Assembly: GCA_932521025.1 (NCBI GenBank)
Contig: OW051469.1
Location: 8,878,398-8,942,397 of the forward strand
Reading direction: 5' to 3'
DNA: 64,000 nucleotides
From: Oscheius onirici
Lineage: Eukaryota; Nematoda; Chromadorea; Rhabditida; Rhabditidae
Made by a program: the position numbers and the translations under genes. Numbering within the stretch: position 1 is the first letter of the stretch; every line of letters starts with the position of its first letter. Shown here one piece after another: positions 10,968 through 21,664 of this stretch. Under the pieces are notes generated by a model. The model made no database searches. It saw only the letters and a list, made by a program, of their open reading frames with translations, and was not told the DNA's origin.

Positions 10968-13320
10968 TTAGTGGCGGATATCCGGCTTGTAGTCGGGATG
11001 AGCAGCATCGGTGAAACTCTTTCCGTACAGTTCTAGACGATTTGTCATCTGAAAGTTACTGTAAGAAGAGAGAGACAGAGAGACTGACCCTGAATCCCCA
11101 AGCATCCTTGGTCTGTCTACAGAGATTCAAGTCGATTTCGGCAACGATCAATCCATCCCTGGTTCTGGAAAGAGACGGAGTTCTACTGCCGTCAGGACAG
11201 GCCACATAGCTGCTTCCGTAGAAGTGACCAAAGTCCTTGTGAGCTGGAATTTGAAGCTAGACATGAAGAGGAGGAAACGCTTACCGGGCTGTCCATTAGC
11301 TGAAGTGAATTCGTTGGGGAAGACCTCAGTTCCGACACGGTTAATAGCGACGGTGTAGCAGTGGTTGGCAATGGCTGCGTTGCGGGCCTCAATTCCCCAG
11401 AGAGGTTCACTAGAAAATTACTGTCTCTCAGTCATTCCCCTTTTGTTCTAGGTTGTGGTATTTTGAATTTCCCGCCCAAAGTCGCCCGCGACTTTACGCG
11501 CCTTTTTCCCTCGTTCAAATTTGTAACTCCTTTTCAGTTGAGTTAGAATTTCTCTCCCGTTTAGAATTCTTTGTGAATGCTTTTACTATTCTCCTCTTTC
11601 TATTAAAACTGGTGTATTTTTGTCTTTCATAACGCTAACTCCACAAAACCTCGTGTGTTCCTTTCTTCTTGACGTAAAAGTCAAGTCAAGTTTGTTCTTT
11701 TCTTCCTCCGTCTCACTCGTGAGCCCTTCTAACACAGAAGGCACACATAATTAGACTCTCAGCATCTCTTACTTTATCACTCTCTGTCTCTGTCCCTCTG
11801 TTTCTCTGCCTCTGACTCTCCGTCTTTCTGTCTCCCTGGCTCTCTGAATCTATTACTATCAGTTTCTCTGTGTCTGACTCAGTGAATCTATAACTCTCTG
11901 TCCCTCTCCCTCACCTCAATCCTCCTACAGTAGCCGACGGGTTGAAGATGATCTCTGCTCCATTGAGCCCATACATCATCCAGTTCTGAGGATGATGTCT
12001 ACCGTAACAGATGTTGATGGCCACTCTTCCAAAAGCCGTTTCAAAGACCGGATGACCCAGATTTCCCTCCATGTAGTAAGTACTCTCATTAAAGTCTCCG
12101 ACTCTGGGAATGTGGTTCTTTCGGCTCTTGCCAAGAACACGTCCAGTGTTGGAGATGACGACCGCCGTATTCCAGATGACGTCATCTTTGGCTTCGTCCC
12201 TCTCCAGGATCGGTGAGATGATGACCATGTTGTGCTTGGCAGCCAGCAGGGAGAGAAATTTTGTGCTGGGACCCGTCTCGGCAGATTCAGCAAACTCTGT
12301 CCATGGAAGACGTTCCCGAGTGCAGAAGGCGAAGGGCATAGCTGAAAAAAATACAATATTAAATTTTAAGGGAGATCGATTCGAGACAATATGTGCGTTT
12401 GGTTTCTTGCTCAGCGCGAACCACTGCCGATTTGGCCCGAATTTAGGATAAGAGCAGGTTACGGTAACTGGATAAACGGATATTACCGTGGCGCACCAAC
12501 TCTGTTGTTTTAAGATTACTGTAGTTCAAAATCTACAAGTTATCCTACCGTACAAACATGTGCGATCGGACCGATCGGTCCGGTCCGAAAATTGACCAAA
12601 ATTGACAAGTAAAGAATTAAGCCACCAAACAATAAGAAGCATCGGGGACGGCCTAATTCTTTACTTGAGCTGTGGTTTTGATGAATTTTCGGACCGGCAC
12701 TAGGACGAGACCGGACCGACCGGTCCGATCGCACATGTCTGTACCGTACAACGTTGTGAAGGTTGGCGCGCTTTTTAAACTACTGCTTGTTGCGAAGCTG
12801 GGAGAAGGGTTCGAGGACAGTACACTGCGCGCCAACTCAAATAAATTTGCCGATAACGGTAGTTTGATGAAGAGTTGGTGCGCCGCCTTCCACAAATCAA
12901 GAGTCGAGTCTAAAACTCACTCCAAGCTTCCTGCAGGCAAACAATGTTAACTCCTCCAGCTCCGGCAGCTTCAATCAGTTGACCGACTCTTTTATGAATC
13001 GCGTCTCTCTGTTCAGAAACCGGGGCTGTGGTCGGCAGGACGATGGCATTCTGGATGGCGGCAACTCGAACAATTCTCGGAGCTCTGAGTTGCTCAGAGC
13101 TGGCCGTAATGGTGAAGGCTTTCAGCTCAAAGTTGTCCTTTTCAGCTGCGGCGCTGGCTTCAGGAAGGGATAGGGTCCTTTATAAATTCATAAGAATTAA
13201 AAATATGTCTCACGGATGGGAGCGACCGTAGAGAATTCTAGAAACGTCTTGGAAATCTTCCACGGAGAGCTTACCCAAGGCGGTCTCAACTCCTTCGAAC
13301 TCTTTCTTAGCAGCTGACAT
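10968..13320 (-). CDS. upb-1: Beta-ureidopropionase (beta-alanine synthase)
   Basis: This enzyme hydrolyses N-carbamoyl-beta-alanine to beta-alanine, CO2 and ammonia, the last step of pyrimidine degradation, in the cytosol. Six exons (13320-13214, 13177-12921, 12341-11915, 11409-11285, 11243-11089, 11048-10968) sum to 384 codons, matching the usual length of about 384 residues. It belongs to the nitrilase superfamily. The catalytic cysteine lies in [15 protein letters not shown], the lysine in [17 protein letters not shown] and a glutamate in [16 protein letters not shown]. The tail carries [20 protein letters not shown]. The start codon directly follows a CAG acceptor, as in trans-spliced genes. 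Intron 1 is only 36 nt. Intron 2 carries two palindromic elements. All key residues are present and it looks functional. Confidence 0.95.
12546..12748. mobile_element. MITE with long terminal inverted repeats in an intron
   Basis: Both ends carry TAC(C/G)GTACA followed by ACATGTGCGATCGGACCG in opposite orientation, and the homology continues inward through a GGTCCGGTC block and a TTTACTTGTCAA-like region. The element is about 203 bp, begins and ends with TA-flanked termini, encodes nothing, and lies in intron 2 of the beta-ureidopropionase gene. TA ends suggest a Tc1/mariner-type nonautonomous element. Confidence 0.7.
12827..12883. repeat. 57-bp GCGC-CCAACTC palindromic element
   Basis: It begins GCGCGCCAACTC and ends GAGTTGGTGCGC. 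It shares these termini with elements at 3.5-3.9 kb and 24.0 kb and lies in the same intron as the MITE at 12546. Confidence 0.6.
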
Positions 13321-14210
13321 CTGAACAGGGAAATTTGTAGTTTTGCGAGGGAAAGAGAGAGGGGGGGGGGGCGACTGAAAGGATTATCCAGAGGATTGGG
13401 TTCAATCAAGTTCAGCGATCAGTACGATTCTCTGTTTCTCTGTCTCTCCGATTGTTCTTTGTGATAGGAAAAAGAAAAGAAAACACGCGAGGATTGGAGA
13501 AGACATGGCCTGAGAAGTGGAAAGAGAGACAGGGGTCGCGTGCAGTTTAATGCTGGTCGAGATCAGCAGCTGCCCCGTGCACAATTGGTATCGAAAGAAT
13601 GAGAAGTGACAAGCGGAGATAGAAAAACAAAAAAGATCAAGAAAACTTCTGTTGGTGACGTAACATTGGACAATTTGGACAGCCTTTTCGGGGGGGGGGG
13701 GGGAAGCAGAGGGTACCTAACTTTAGGAATCAAAAATCTATTTTTAAATGCGCTACCGTCTGTGTATGTGTGAAGCTGAGATTTGTGGCTCGTATATTGC
13801 AAGCGTTTAGTGCGCCGTGCGAGCGACCCGGGTTCGATCCTCGCCGGGGACTAATTTTTTTGTTTTGTATTTTTGAGTTCCAAATGATGATAGCAAGTGC
13901 GTGCATGTGTTTTTTTCTTTTTTTTTCATGTTTTGCATTTTTGGGACTACCAGCCGCCTTCGGCGACTTCGTCGCCTTTATAGTAGCCTATTCAAGAAAA
14001 GAGAACATTTTGTGAATCAAAGCGGATTATTTTTTTCAGCTGAGTACCAACTTTTTCATGCTGTTTTCATTATGTGTGCTGTGATAAAAAAAGAAGAAGG
14101 ACAATGATCATTAGTCCTATTAGGGAAGTGAGATGATTCTATCCCAGGGCTCTTCTATCGACAATGTTGGCCGTCTTGAAGGAGCGGTGATCTCTAACAA
14201 AGTCAACTGA
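13321..14210. other. Intergenic region with poly-G tracts and a tRNA-like fragment
   Basis: There are no frame-consistent exons. Runs of a dozen or more G occur near 13364 and 13690. A fragment at about 13780-13850 has a B-box-like GGGTTCGATCC and a GCCGGGGA end but no matching 5' half, so it is a tRNA-like relic. The rest is unremarkable. Confidence 0.5.
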
Positions 14211-14214
14211 TCTC

Positions 14215-14410
14215 ATCTGATCACTTCCCCAGTCAATCGATCCCTTCTTAATCCCCTAGCGGTTACCCTGACCCTATTTCCTACTCAAAACAATTTAGCA
14301 AAAACATTTGGCGAAGAGAGGAGTCGAACCCGGGTCGTCTGGGTGCGCTTTAGATATTGCGCTTTAGATAGTTTAGATTGCGAGCCGCAGGCGAGGTGTA
14401 AGTCAGAGGG
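14215..14410 (-). mobile_element. tRNA-derived SINE-like element, copy 2
   Basis: Read on the minus strand it carries the B-box-like GGTTCGACTCC, the end CTCTCTTCGCC and the same downstream body (AGGGTCAGGGTAACCGCTAG and a GGGATCGATTGACTGGGGAA run) as the plus-strand copy at 8.5 kb. The two are similar over more than 100 bp. Confidence 0.6.
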
Positions 14411-14860
14411 ACAGAGGGACTGTCCCTTTACTGTTATCTGTTTTGAAAAGGACAAAACTAAGTCACTTAACCCCGGAGGGGCTTAGCACAACTTGTAGTT
14501 TAAAAACACTCGGGCTGTGTCTATAACCGGGACGTATAATAGCCGAACTGCTGAAAAATGAGCAAAGTCTAACTGAAAGATTCAAGTAACCAATAGTTAG
14601 CTTACATCTCATATTCATCACTCTGGGCCGCAGTAAACTACCCCCTAGCCACTCTAGATGCACAATGAAAATCTACTCCATACGTGAGAGAGGCCTTGAA
14701 TCCAATCAACAGAGGTAGCGGGAGTGACATCATTAACCCATAGGGCTGTGCTCCAACCTGTCTACGTCAATTAGGCACTATTTTGAAACCTTGGTCGAGT
14801 GCCAGGTGTGGATAGCTCCTGTGTGGATAAAATAGCAATTTGCAAAAGTAAAAAGTGTTC

Positions 14861-14932
14861 TGGAGATATAGGGAATTGAACCCCAGACCTCTCCCATGCT
14901 AAGGGAGCGCTCTACCACTGAGCTATATCCCC
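14861..14932 (-). tRNA. tRNA-Ala (anticodon AGC), copy 1
   Basis: The 72-nt cloverleaf has acceptor stem GGGGATA/TATCTCC with discriminator A, D arm GCTCAGTGGTAGAGC and anticodon stem-loop CTCCC-TTAGCAT-GGGAG, hence anticodon AGC, with T-loop TTCAATT. It is identical to the four other copies. It lies just before a broken copy of an FBA_2 exon, in the same relative position as the tRNA in the gene at 27-28.5 kb. Confidence 0.95.
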
Positions 14933-14949
14933 AACGAGAACGCACCAAA

Positions 14950-15140
14950 ATCGATGCCACCCAGAGATGGCAATCATTTTTCCGAAATTTTTCATTTATT
15001 CGAATCCCTGTCTCTCTGAATCCACAATTTTTTTTATCATCTCCTCTGATTTCCTGCATCAGTATTCAAGAATCCCGAAGATTTACAACAATTCAGATGC
15101 CGAGGCCTGGTCATTGGAAAATGAAGGCAAAATCTGTTGC
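14950..15140 (+). pseudogene. FBA_2-like exon fragment, broken
   Basis: This matches the exon at about 28008-28146 and its preceding intron at DNA level. The frame reads a peptide with EDLQQF and RGLVIGK, then hits a TGA where the gene at 27-28.5 kb has a cysteine codon. The duplicated unit includes the minus-strand tRNA-Ala in the intron, so the copy arose by segmental duplication after the tRNA was in place. No other exon of the gene is recognisable nearby. Confidence 0.7.
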
Positions 15141-15275
15141 GGTAAACAAGCAAATATGTGACTTGAACAAGCAGGTGCTTCGCTTGAGCCGTAAAAAGTG
15201 TTCTTGTACCCCGAAAAAATCCCTCCAAATGATAAGCCATGTAATTAGCGACATCGATTTTGGCTCGTTCTCGTT

Positions 15276-15347
15276 GGGGATATAGCTCAGTGGTAGAGCG
15301 CTCCCTTAGCATGGGAGAGGTCTGGGGTTCAATTCCCTATATCTCCA
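15276..15347 (+). tRNA. tRNA-Ala (anticodon AGC), copy 2
   Basis: This is a 72-nt tRNA identical to copy 1, in opposite orientation 343 nt away. The flank CATCGATTTTGGCTCGTTCT just upstream is shared with the other copies. It is followed by a T-rich tract suitable for polymerase III termination. Confidence 0.95.
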
Positions 15348-15404
15348 GAACACTTTTTGTATTTTTCCTATTTATGTTTTTTATTTTTTTTCTATTTTTT
15401 TTTC

Positions 15405-15850
15405 TCAAGCGCAATGTTGTCTGTGGTGGACTCTGTTTGGATGTTGTCCATGACCACAAGATTCGTTGCGACAAGTCAGAAATTGCCAGGATTAGAGTCA
15501 CTTTTGAACTTGGAGTGGCAATGAGTTTTTGCCCATTCAACAGACAGGTCCAGCGCTAAAAATCTCACTTGAGGTTTGTTTTTTTCCGCCTTATCAAGCC
15601 AGCTGATCTCTATCCTCCGTTGCAAAAACCAGCCCTGTTCTTTGGCAAGGTCTCTTCAAACTTATGCCGAGAAGTGAAAGAAGGCTCTCCCAAAGATCTC
15701 GCTAATGATGCAATGACCAGCGATCTGCTACAACTGGATAGTAGTGAAACCACCTTTTCCGAAGTGAAACCCCGTGGTCGTTGGATCGGATTGGGAGATG
15801 AATTGGCAGAACTTTGGAGCCTTACCAATTCTTCCAGCTGGTTTTTCTAG
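15405..15850 (+). CDS. Possible two-exon gene fragment, unknown
   Basis: A segment at 15405-15540 encodes a Cys-containing peptide with HDHKIRCDKSEIARIRVTFE, and after a possible short intron the frame 15598-15850 is open (PALFFGKVSSNLCREV, then KPRGRWIGLGDELAEL, ending TAG). The first part is related at DNA and protein level (HKIR.DK.EI.RIR) to a minus-strand stretch at 42.9-43.0 kb, which argues that it was once coding. No start codon exon or domain is recognised. It could be a relic of a transposon or of a gene family. Confidence 0.3.
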
Positions 15851-15877
15851 TTGAAATATCCATTTTTTTGACTTTAC

Positions 15878-15930
15878 AATGTTCTGAAAAATCGTAGAAT
15901 TTGATGCGATCTACAACTTTTCAGAACATT
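15878..15930. repeat. Solitary hairpin repeat
   Basis: The arms AATGTTCTGAAAAATCGTAG and CTACAACTTTTCAGAACATT are nearly complementary around a loop of about 14 nt. It belongs to the family found upstream of the 5S genes, but no 5S gene is adjacent. Confidence 0.7.
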
Positions 15931-15989
15931 TCAAAACTCTGAAATAAGACATTGGGCCAGAAAACTTCAGAACAAAATAAGTTCCTGTG

Positions 15990-16570
15990 GTCTGCGTACT
16001 TTCTCCGTGTTGTGTCTAGAGGCGAGCGTAAATTAGCCATCAGCTTCCCGCTTGTCTAGGTTTTTTGGGAGGCATTTTCCATGGCCGCGAAGCCCCCGTA
16101 CTGGCAACACCTCTTTTTGTCGCATGTCTCCGATAGCTATCTCTCATTCTCTCTGTGCAGACGACTACTCGATCCGGCAGTGGCAAATGATAGCGGGAAA
16201 TTGCAACATTTGGGGAAAGAATGGAAAATGGAGAGAGACTGAGACTCTGAGAGACAGAGGAATTGAGACAGAGAAAGCTTCCAGATAATTATCTAGATCC
16301 ATATCATAATGTTTTGTTACTTCCAGGCTCGCGTTGGGAACAACTTACTCTCTGGTGAAATTACTGTCTTTACCAGCTTCTTCTGTCGTTTAAAAGGTGT
16401 GAAAAACAATGCTGTTTTTTACACCTTTACACAGTTTTACAATCGCTAAGCAGTTTTTCGATCAGCTGGTCATTGTTTGTAGGGTTACGCAATGCCGGAG
16501 ATGGGCTAGAGGACACAGAAGGTGCAAAAACTGGCATCGGATCGAAATGACAAGGCACCCTTTCCAAAAG
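15990..16570. other. Intergenic upstream region
   Basis: No coding evidence. It contains a small palindrome near 16394-16430 (AAAGGTGT...ACACCTTT) and then the promoter region of the gene starting at 16704. Confidence 0.5.
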
Positions 16571-16574
16571 GGGG

Positions 16575-16581
16575 TATAAAG
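16575..16581 (+). promoter_or_regulatory. TATA box TATAAAG
   Basis: GGGGTATAAAGCCC lies about 130 nt before the start codon at 16704, the only clear TATA element among the genes here. It suits a strongly expressed, regulated secretory gene. Confidence 0.55.
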
Positions 16582-16703
16582 CCCAGTCGGAGATGGCCTA
16601 TCGACACTCAGTGTGCCTTTGGCCTGCTAATCCCTACAGTTCTTTTCACCTCTCTGTCTCTCTGTCTTTGTCTCTGTCTCTCCTACCAGTAGTCTTTCAG
16701 ACC

Positions 16704-18271
16704 ATGAGGTTGCTACTTCTAGTCTCTCTTGTCGTCCTCATCCAGGCTCACCCCACCCCGATCAGGTTTCTATTGAACTCATTTATTTTTAACCACTTGT
16801 TACAGAGACAAAATCAACAAAGTTTTGGCTCGACTCCGACAGGCTGAAGCCAATGGAGAATTTGCCGTGAACACTCCCACAGGACTCTATCCCATCAAGG
16901 ACATCACCGACAAGAACATCTTGGACATTTTCAACTTCCGTCCCGGTCTCGAAGAGGAGCTGAAGGCTGAAGATGCCGCCGCTGCTGCTGCTGGTTCCAG
17001 TGGTCCCGCTGTTCCTGCCGCTCAGGATTCTGGAGCTACTGCTCCTGCCTCTGGATCCGTCGGATCTCCAGCCCACGTTCCCGAGAGTGCTGTCGCTCCA
17101 GTAGAATCTGCTTCTGGAGCTAGTGCTGGAGGCTACGATGTTCCTTCGGCTGAAACTACTGCCGCTCCTGCTCCTCCTCCTGCCGCTTACGGAGGAGAGA
17201 CTCCGGCTAAGGGAGATCACTCTGCTGAGGTTCCTTCCAGAGGCGAGGAGGATCATAAGGAAGCTGGATATCCGGAAGAGACTCCTGCTTCAGCTCCTGA
17301 AACTCCTGCTCCTTCCACTGCTGCCCCAGAGACTCCTGCTCCTGCTCCTACTGAAGCTCCTGCTGCTCCAGCTGGTTATCCCGAAGAAACTCCGGCTCCT
17401 GCTGCTCCTGAGACTCCAGCCCTTGAGACACCGGCTCCTGAGACTCCTGCTCCGACTGAGGCTCCTACTGAAGCCCCTACCACTGCTGCTCCCGCTGCTC
17501 CGGCTGGATATCCAGAGGAGACTCCTGCTCCCGAGACTCCAGCTCCCGAGACTCCCGCTCCCGAGACTCCAGCTCCCGAGACTCCCGCTCCCGAGACTCC
17601 AGCTCCCGAGACTCCCGCTCCCGAGACTCCAGCTCCCGAGACTCCCGCTCCCGAGACTCCAGCTCCTGAGACTCCTGCTCCCGAGACTCCAGCTCCCAAG
17701 ACTCCGGCTCCCGAGACTCCAGCTGCACCAGCCGGATACCCAGAGGAGACCCCAGCTCCTGCTGCTCCAGAGACTCCTGCCCCAGCTCCCGAAACCCCGG
17801 CCCCGACTGAAGCTCCCACAACCGCTGCTCCTGCCGCTGGTTATCCCGAGGAAACTCCAGCTCCAGCTGCCCCCGAAACTCCTGCTCCAGTTCCGGAGAC
17901 TCCAGCTCCTACTGAAGCCCCTGCTGCTCCAGCTGGATACCCTGATGAGAAGCCAGCCGCTACTGAGGGACCTGCTGCTCCAGCTGAGCCTACGGTATGT
18001 TCTGTTCTAGGAAGACTCTTGACTACCGACTCAAACTCAGTACCATCAAATGTTCTATTGAGTCCTGTATACTCAAAAATGTCGATTCGGACTTTCTCTA
18101 GAACATCTGATCCAGTTTTCTCTTGAGTCTTAATGACCCGAATTTCAGACTGCTGCCACTCCCGACACTGGCTACCCGGCTGCTGCTCCGGCCACTGCTC
18201 CTGAGGAGAACAAGCCCTCCGCTCCTGAACCAGTGCCCCATAACCCAGCCTCTCTGGGATACCAAGCTTAG
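16704..18271 (+). CDS. Secreted APETP-repeat (Pro/Ala/Thr/Glu-rich) protein
   Basis: Three exons (16704-16765, 16806-17994, 18149-18271) give 457 residues. The N-terminus MRLLLLVSLVVLIQAHP is a signal peptide. A short non-repetitive head follows, with DKINKVLARLRQAEANGEF and ITDKNILDIFNFRPG. From about residue 150 the chain is dominated by ETPAP and APETP units with recurring GYPEETPAP blocks; one array between 17520 and 17715 repeats ETPAP about a dozen times in alternating codon usage (CCAGCTCCC/CCCGCTCCC). It has no cysteines in the repeats and ends NPASLGYQA. Such composition fits an extracellular mucin-like, cuticular or eggshell coat protein with many O-glycosylation sites; this is inference. 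A CAG acceptor sits three bases before the ATG, AATAAA is at 18327, and a TATA box is upstream. Confidence 0.85.
17260..17990. repeat. Coding minisatellite (ETPAP repeats)
   Basis: 15-bp units GAGACTCCAGCTCCC and GAGACTCCCGCTCCC alternate as 30-bp higher-order repeats between about 17520 and 17715, with looser copies on both sides. In-frame unit length keeps the protein open; copy number is likely to vary between strains. Confidence 0.85.
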
Positions 18272-18583
18272 ATTTTTGAAGCTACGAGTAAGCAGAAACA
18301 TATCTTTTTCTGTTATTTATTGTTGGAATAAAGCAGTTTCTCTTCTCTTCAAAGTCTTCGACGGAGATCGAAATCGACTGAACTGCCGCGGACTACTGGA
18401 CGCTTTCGGCTCATGACGACTCTCTGAATTCGATTTTAGATGTTTTTTAAGAGAACTTGCGTTGTTAATGCCTTCTCTAGAATCGCGGTAGTCGATCAGA
18501 TTTGACATGGGAGAGTGACTGAAAACACCATATTAAACTGAAAATCCCATTTTTCTGCTTGAAGACAGCATTTATGAGCATTG

Positions 18584-18640
18584 TGATGTTCTACAAAGTT
18601 GTAGCCCTTGATCTGCTCTACAACTTAGCAGAACATCACA
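18584..18640. repeat. Hairpin repeat upstream of 5S copy 2
   Basis: TGATGTTCTACAAAGTTGTAG and CTACAACTTAGCAGAACATC pair around a loop of about 15 nt. It ends 83 nt before the 5S gene at 18723. Confidence 0.75.
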
Positions 18641-18722
18641 AAGCTGAAAAATGTAATTTTGTACCCGAAGAAACTCGTTACTTTGAACTGGGAACGCCAT
18701 TGGCAGCGAAAGGGGCACTCTC

Positions 18723-18840
18723 GCTTACGGCCACACCACGTTGAAAGTACGCCATCCCGTCCGATCTGGCAAGTCAAGCAACGTTGGGCCCGGTTAGTAC
18801 TTGGATCGGAGACGGCTTGGGAATCCCGGGTGTCGTAAGC
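18723..18840 (+). rRNA. 5S ribosomal RNA gene, copy 2
   Basis: This is a 118-nt intact 5S sequence identical to copy 1, followed by TTTT. The upstream flank contains GGGAACGCCATTGGCAGCGA, a variant of the block GGGAACGCGATTCGTAGCGA shared by copies 3 to 5. It lies between the APETP gene and the 3' end of the collagen gene, just 75 nt from the latter's stop. Confidence 0.93.
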
Positions 18841-18914
18841 TTTTGCCATTTTTTTTCAATTTTTGAGAAGTTTTTGACTCAAAATTCGATCCTTTTTTTC
18901 GTAAAATGTAAAAC

Positions 18915-20924
18915 TTACGTTATTTTTGCTTGCGGCACATCAATATACCCTCTGTGCTGCAAATTATAGCTCGGAGATCTCGGATAGCTGTCCTCTTCAT
19001 CCTCTGGCAGCTGTGGAATCCTGGGAAGTTCCGGAAGGTTTGGCAGGAGTCTCGGAGGAGGCGGGATCTTTCTCGTGTAAGGTCTCGGATCAGGAACTGC
19101 CAGAGTCCGAATAGTTCCTCGTCTGTACTCTTCCCAAGTCAGAGGCATACTGTCAGTTCCAGAAGACGTGGCAATTCCTGCTCCCTCTCTCGGTGGGCAT
19201 TGACAGTACCCGCCGTCTGGACCCGCTGCTCCCTTACGACCGGGCGGTCCACGTGGACCGTACTCTCCGTCCTCTCCTGGTTCTCCTTGTGGACCGGATA
19301 GACCCTCAGGACCTAATTTTAACTGTTACTCTCACAGTTATTGACTGACCTGGTTGAGCTGGACTACCGTTCTCTCCCGGGTCACCTCTGGGTCCAGTGA
19401 AACCAGGTGGGCCGTCTGGACCTTTCGGACCCGGGACTCCAATCAACTGAACAGCGTCCTGACCCGGTTCTCCTGGCTGTCCTTTCTTGCCCGGTCGACC
19501 GGACTGTCCCCTGGATCCGGGCTCACCGACTGGTCCTGGTTCATTGGTACCGTCGTGACCGGGAATTCCAGGCACTCCAGGCTTTCCGGACTCTCCTGGA
19601 AGAATACTGGGTACTTTGGTAATACGCGGAATACTTTTGCCAATAGTCAATTACCGACCTTGTTACTATTATTTATTGTTTGAAGCAATTGAGCAGGTAC
19701 GAAATTTTATCATTCTAAAAGCCATAAAGGACAAGGACAATAGCAATTTCAATTTCTGGACGGCACAACCATTTATTTCGATTGTTGGCCCGGCTTCCAG
19801 ACGAGTCAGATCGAAAAGGAAGGCTTTGACCACTTCAAGGTCAACCGCAAATACAACTTCGAAAAAGGCTGAAATCAATTCGCGAGTTCTGGCCAATTAC
19901 CTAATAATTTCCCATAAACTATACCATTTTACTCATCTATTTTAAAATGCTCTCGCGTCTGTCTGTCTTTCGGAAGCTTTAATTGGCAATCAAAATGGAG
20001 CAATTTGTGCGCACAATTAAGGGGAAAGGAGTTAGTGTAACAAGTTTAGACAAGTCACTATTGGGAGAGTGCGAAGACTGCTTCTGATTTTGGTAGTTCC
20101 TATATAGAAACGGTTTTCAAGTGGTTCAGGCAAAGGAAAAAAAGGGGGAATAGTAGGTAACTTTAGCCCTGGAAGGACATTGCCAACCTTGTGCTAGAAA
20201 TAATAACATTTTATACCTTAATTGTATTTGCTCAATTGTTTCAAACAATAAATAATGTTTTTTTAGAAAAGGTATTCCGTGTATTGCCAAAGTACCGAAT
20301 ACTGTCTCTATGCCTTCTGTCTTTGATTGTGAGTCTCTGCCTCTATGTCTCTCCCTACTCACCTTTTTCTCCAGCATCCCCATCCGGTCCTCTGGGACCT
20401 CTAGGACAAGAAGGACACTGTATCTCTTCTACTAGAAATACTCCATCCAGTCCCGGCTTGCCCGGCTCTCCCGGACTCCCATCATCGGCCAGCTCTCCAT
20501 CACTCCCAGGCGGTCCTCTGGCTCCTCGTGGACACTGTACAATTGTGCAATCTAGAAAAGTTCTCAAGTAGACTTTTCTTGTGACTTTACCACAAATCCG
20601 GGGAGCGTCGCCAGCTCTGTAGCCTCCAGCTCTGTGTCTGTTCTTATACTCTCGCCTTTGAAAGAACGACTGTCTCTTTTCTCTCAGCTTGAAATCCATC
20701 AGGTCGTGGGATTCGGATCGCATCATCTGGAAAACCGACTGTTACTGTTACTGTTACCGTACCTCCATTTCCGTAGCCTCTGTCCTGTAACTCTTTCCAA
20801 ATCGCTCCACATCTTCCGCCACCAGACAGAACAGAAATCCACAGGCGAGAATAACAAAAATGGAGACGAGTGAAGCTATCCGGAAGGCTGTAGCAGCTCG
20901 ACTGTCCTCCTCTTTGAAAGACAT
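18915..20924 (-). CDS. Cuticle collagen
   Basis: Five exons (20924-20763, 20726-20591, 20551-20363, 19595-19350, 19312-18915) give about 376 residues. The N-terminus is the nematode cuticle-collagen domain: MSFKEEDSRAATAF followed by a membrane segment, then a subtilisin (BLI-4) site in REKRQ. Two cysteine clusters (RICDCTIVQCP, CPSCP) flank a short Gly-X-Y run. A longer Gly-X-Y domain follows, interrupted at DAVQLIGVPG, and then GYCQCPP. The C-terminal tail of about 100 residues is non-collagenous and rich in Pro and Tyr, unlike the short tails of most cuticle collagens. The frame is also open 26 codons upstream of the chosen start (21002), so a longer N-terminus is possible. Intron 3 holds a palindromic element of about 700 bp. 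It would be secreted into the cuticle and cross-linked as a trimer. Confidence 0.93.
19604..20305. mobile_element. Nonautonomous element with about 80-bp terminal inverted repeats
   Basis: Both ends carry GGTACTTTGG(T/C)AATAC(G/A)CGG in opposite orientation, and similarity continues inward through ATTATTTATTGTTTGAA(G/A)C. The interior of about 550 bp has no long open frame. The element lies wholly in intron 3 of the cuticle collagen gene. Confidence 0.65.
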
Positions 20925-21567
20925 CAAGTCGAATTGGCTGGTAGATGGAGGTAACTCTGGCACTCTCGAAGCATCTTCAAGTGGTCTCGAAACCAGTTGC
21001 ACGTAACCGCAAGAAGCTAGTCGAGGCGCGACAATTGTCGCACCTGGGGAAGGTCAGGCGAGTTCGCAGACAATTGGACTCTCAATTTGGCGAGAGGCTG
21101 GGGATGTAATAGGAGAAAGGAGAGTAGACTAGGTAAGTGACAGATAAACAATTTTTTAATAGTTCTGAACGTTCAGGCAGTTCTTAAGGTCCGGTGTCTG
21201 TCTCAGTAGTACAGAACTACCAATTAGACAGGAGGTAGGAAAACTTCCTGAAGCAACAAAGAAGCAGCTTACGACAGCTTGCACAGCCTCCGTATTTTGG
21301 TGGCAGGCTATTAGTGAGCCTTTCTTGGCTGCTCTACCTTCTACCACAGACGCGATCCCTTCAGAACTCTCGTTCTATAAAAGATTAACATGACAAAACT
21401 TGACATGTTACGCTAGTCTCGACAACTGCGGACACCACTACAGACAGACGGACATCATTGCACTTTAGTAAAAAAAATGATAAACCTAGTGGAAGTGAAC
21501 GTTTCACAAGAATTTGTAGAGTAGACGGAAACAGCATGAGAACAACAGTCTGATCCAGACAAAGACG

Positions 21568-21664
<97 letters not shown>

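Noticed and set aside
15990-16040. Possible 5S rRNA remnant next to the solitary hairpin at 15878
   Set aside because: Only about 20 nt resemble 5S and the orientation relative to the hairpin is opposite to that in the five real units; probably chance.
17123-18010. Leu/Arg-rich and Gly/Ala/Val-rich open frames in other frames or strand over the APETP repeats
   Set aside because: Shadow frames of the repeat; the signal peptide and splice sites support only the APETP frame.
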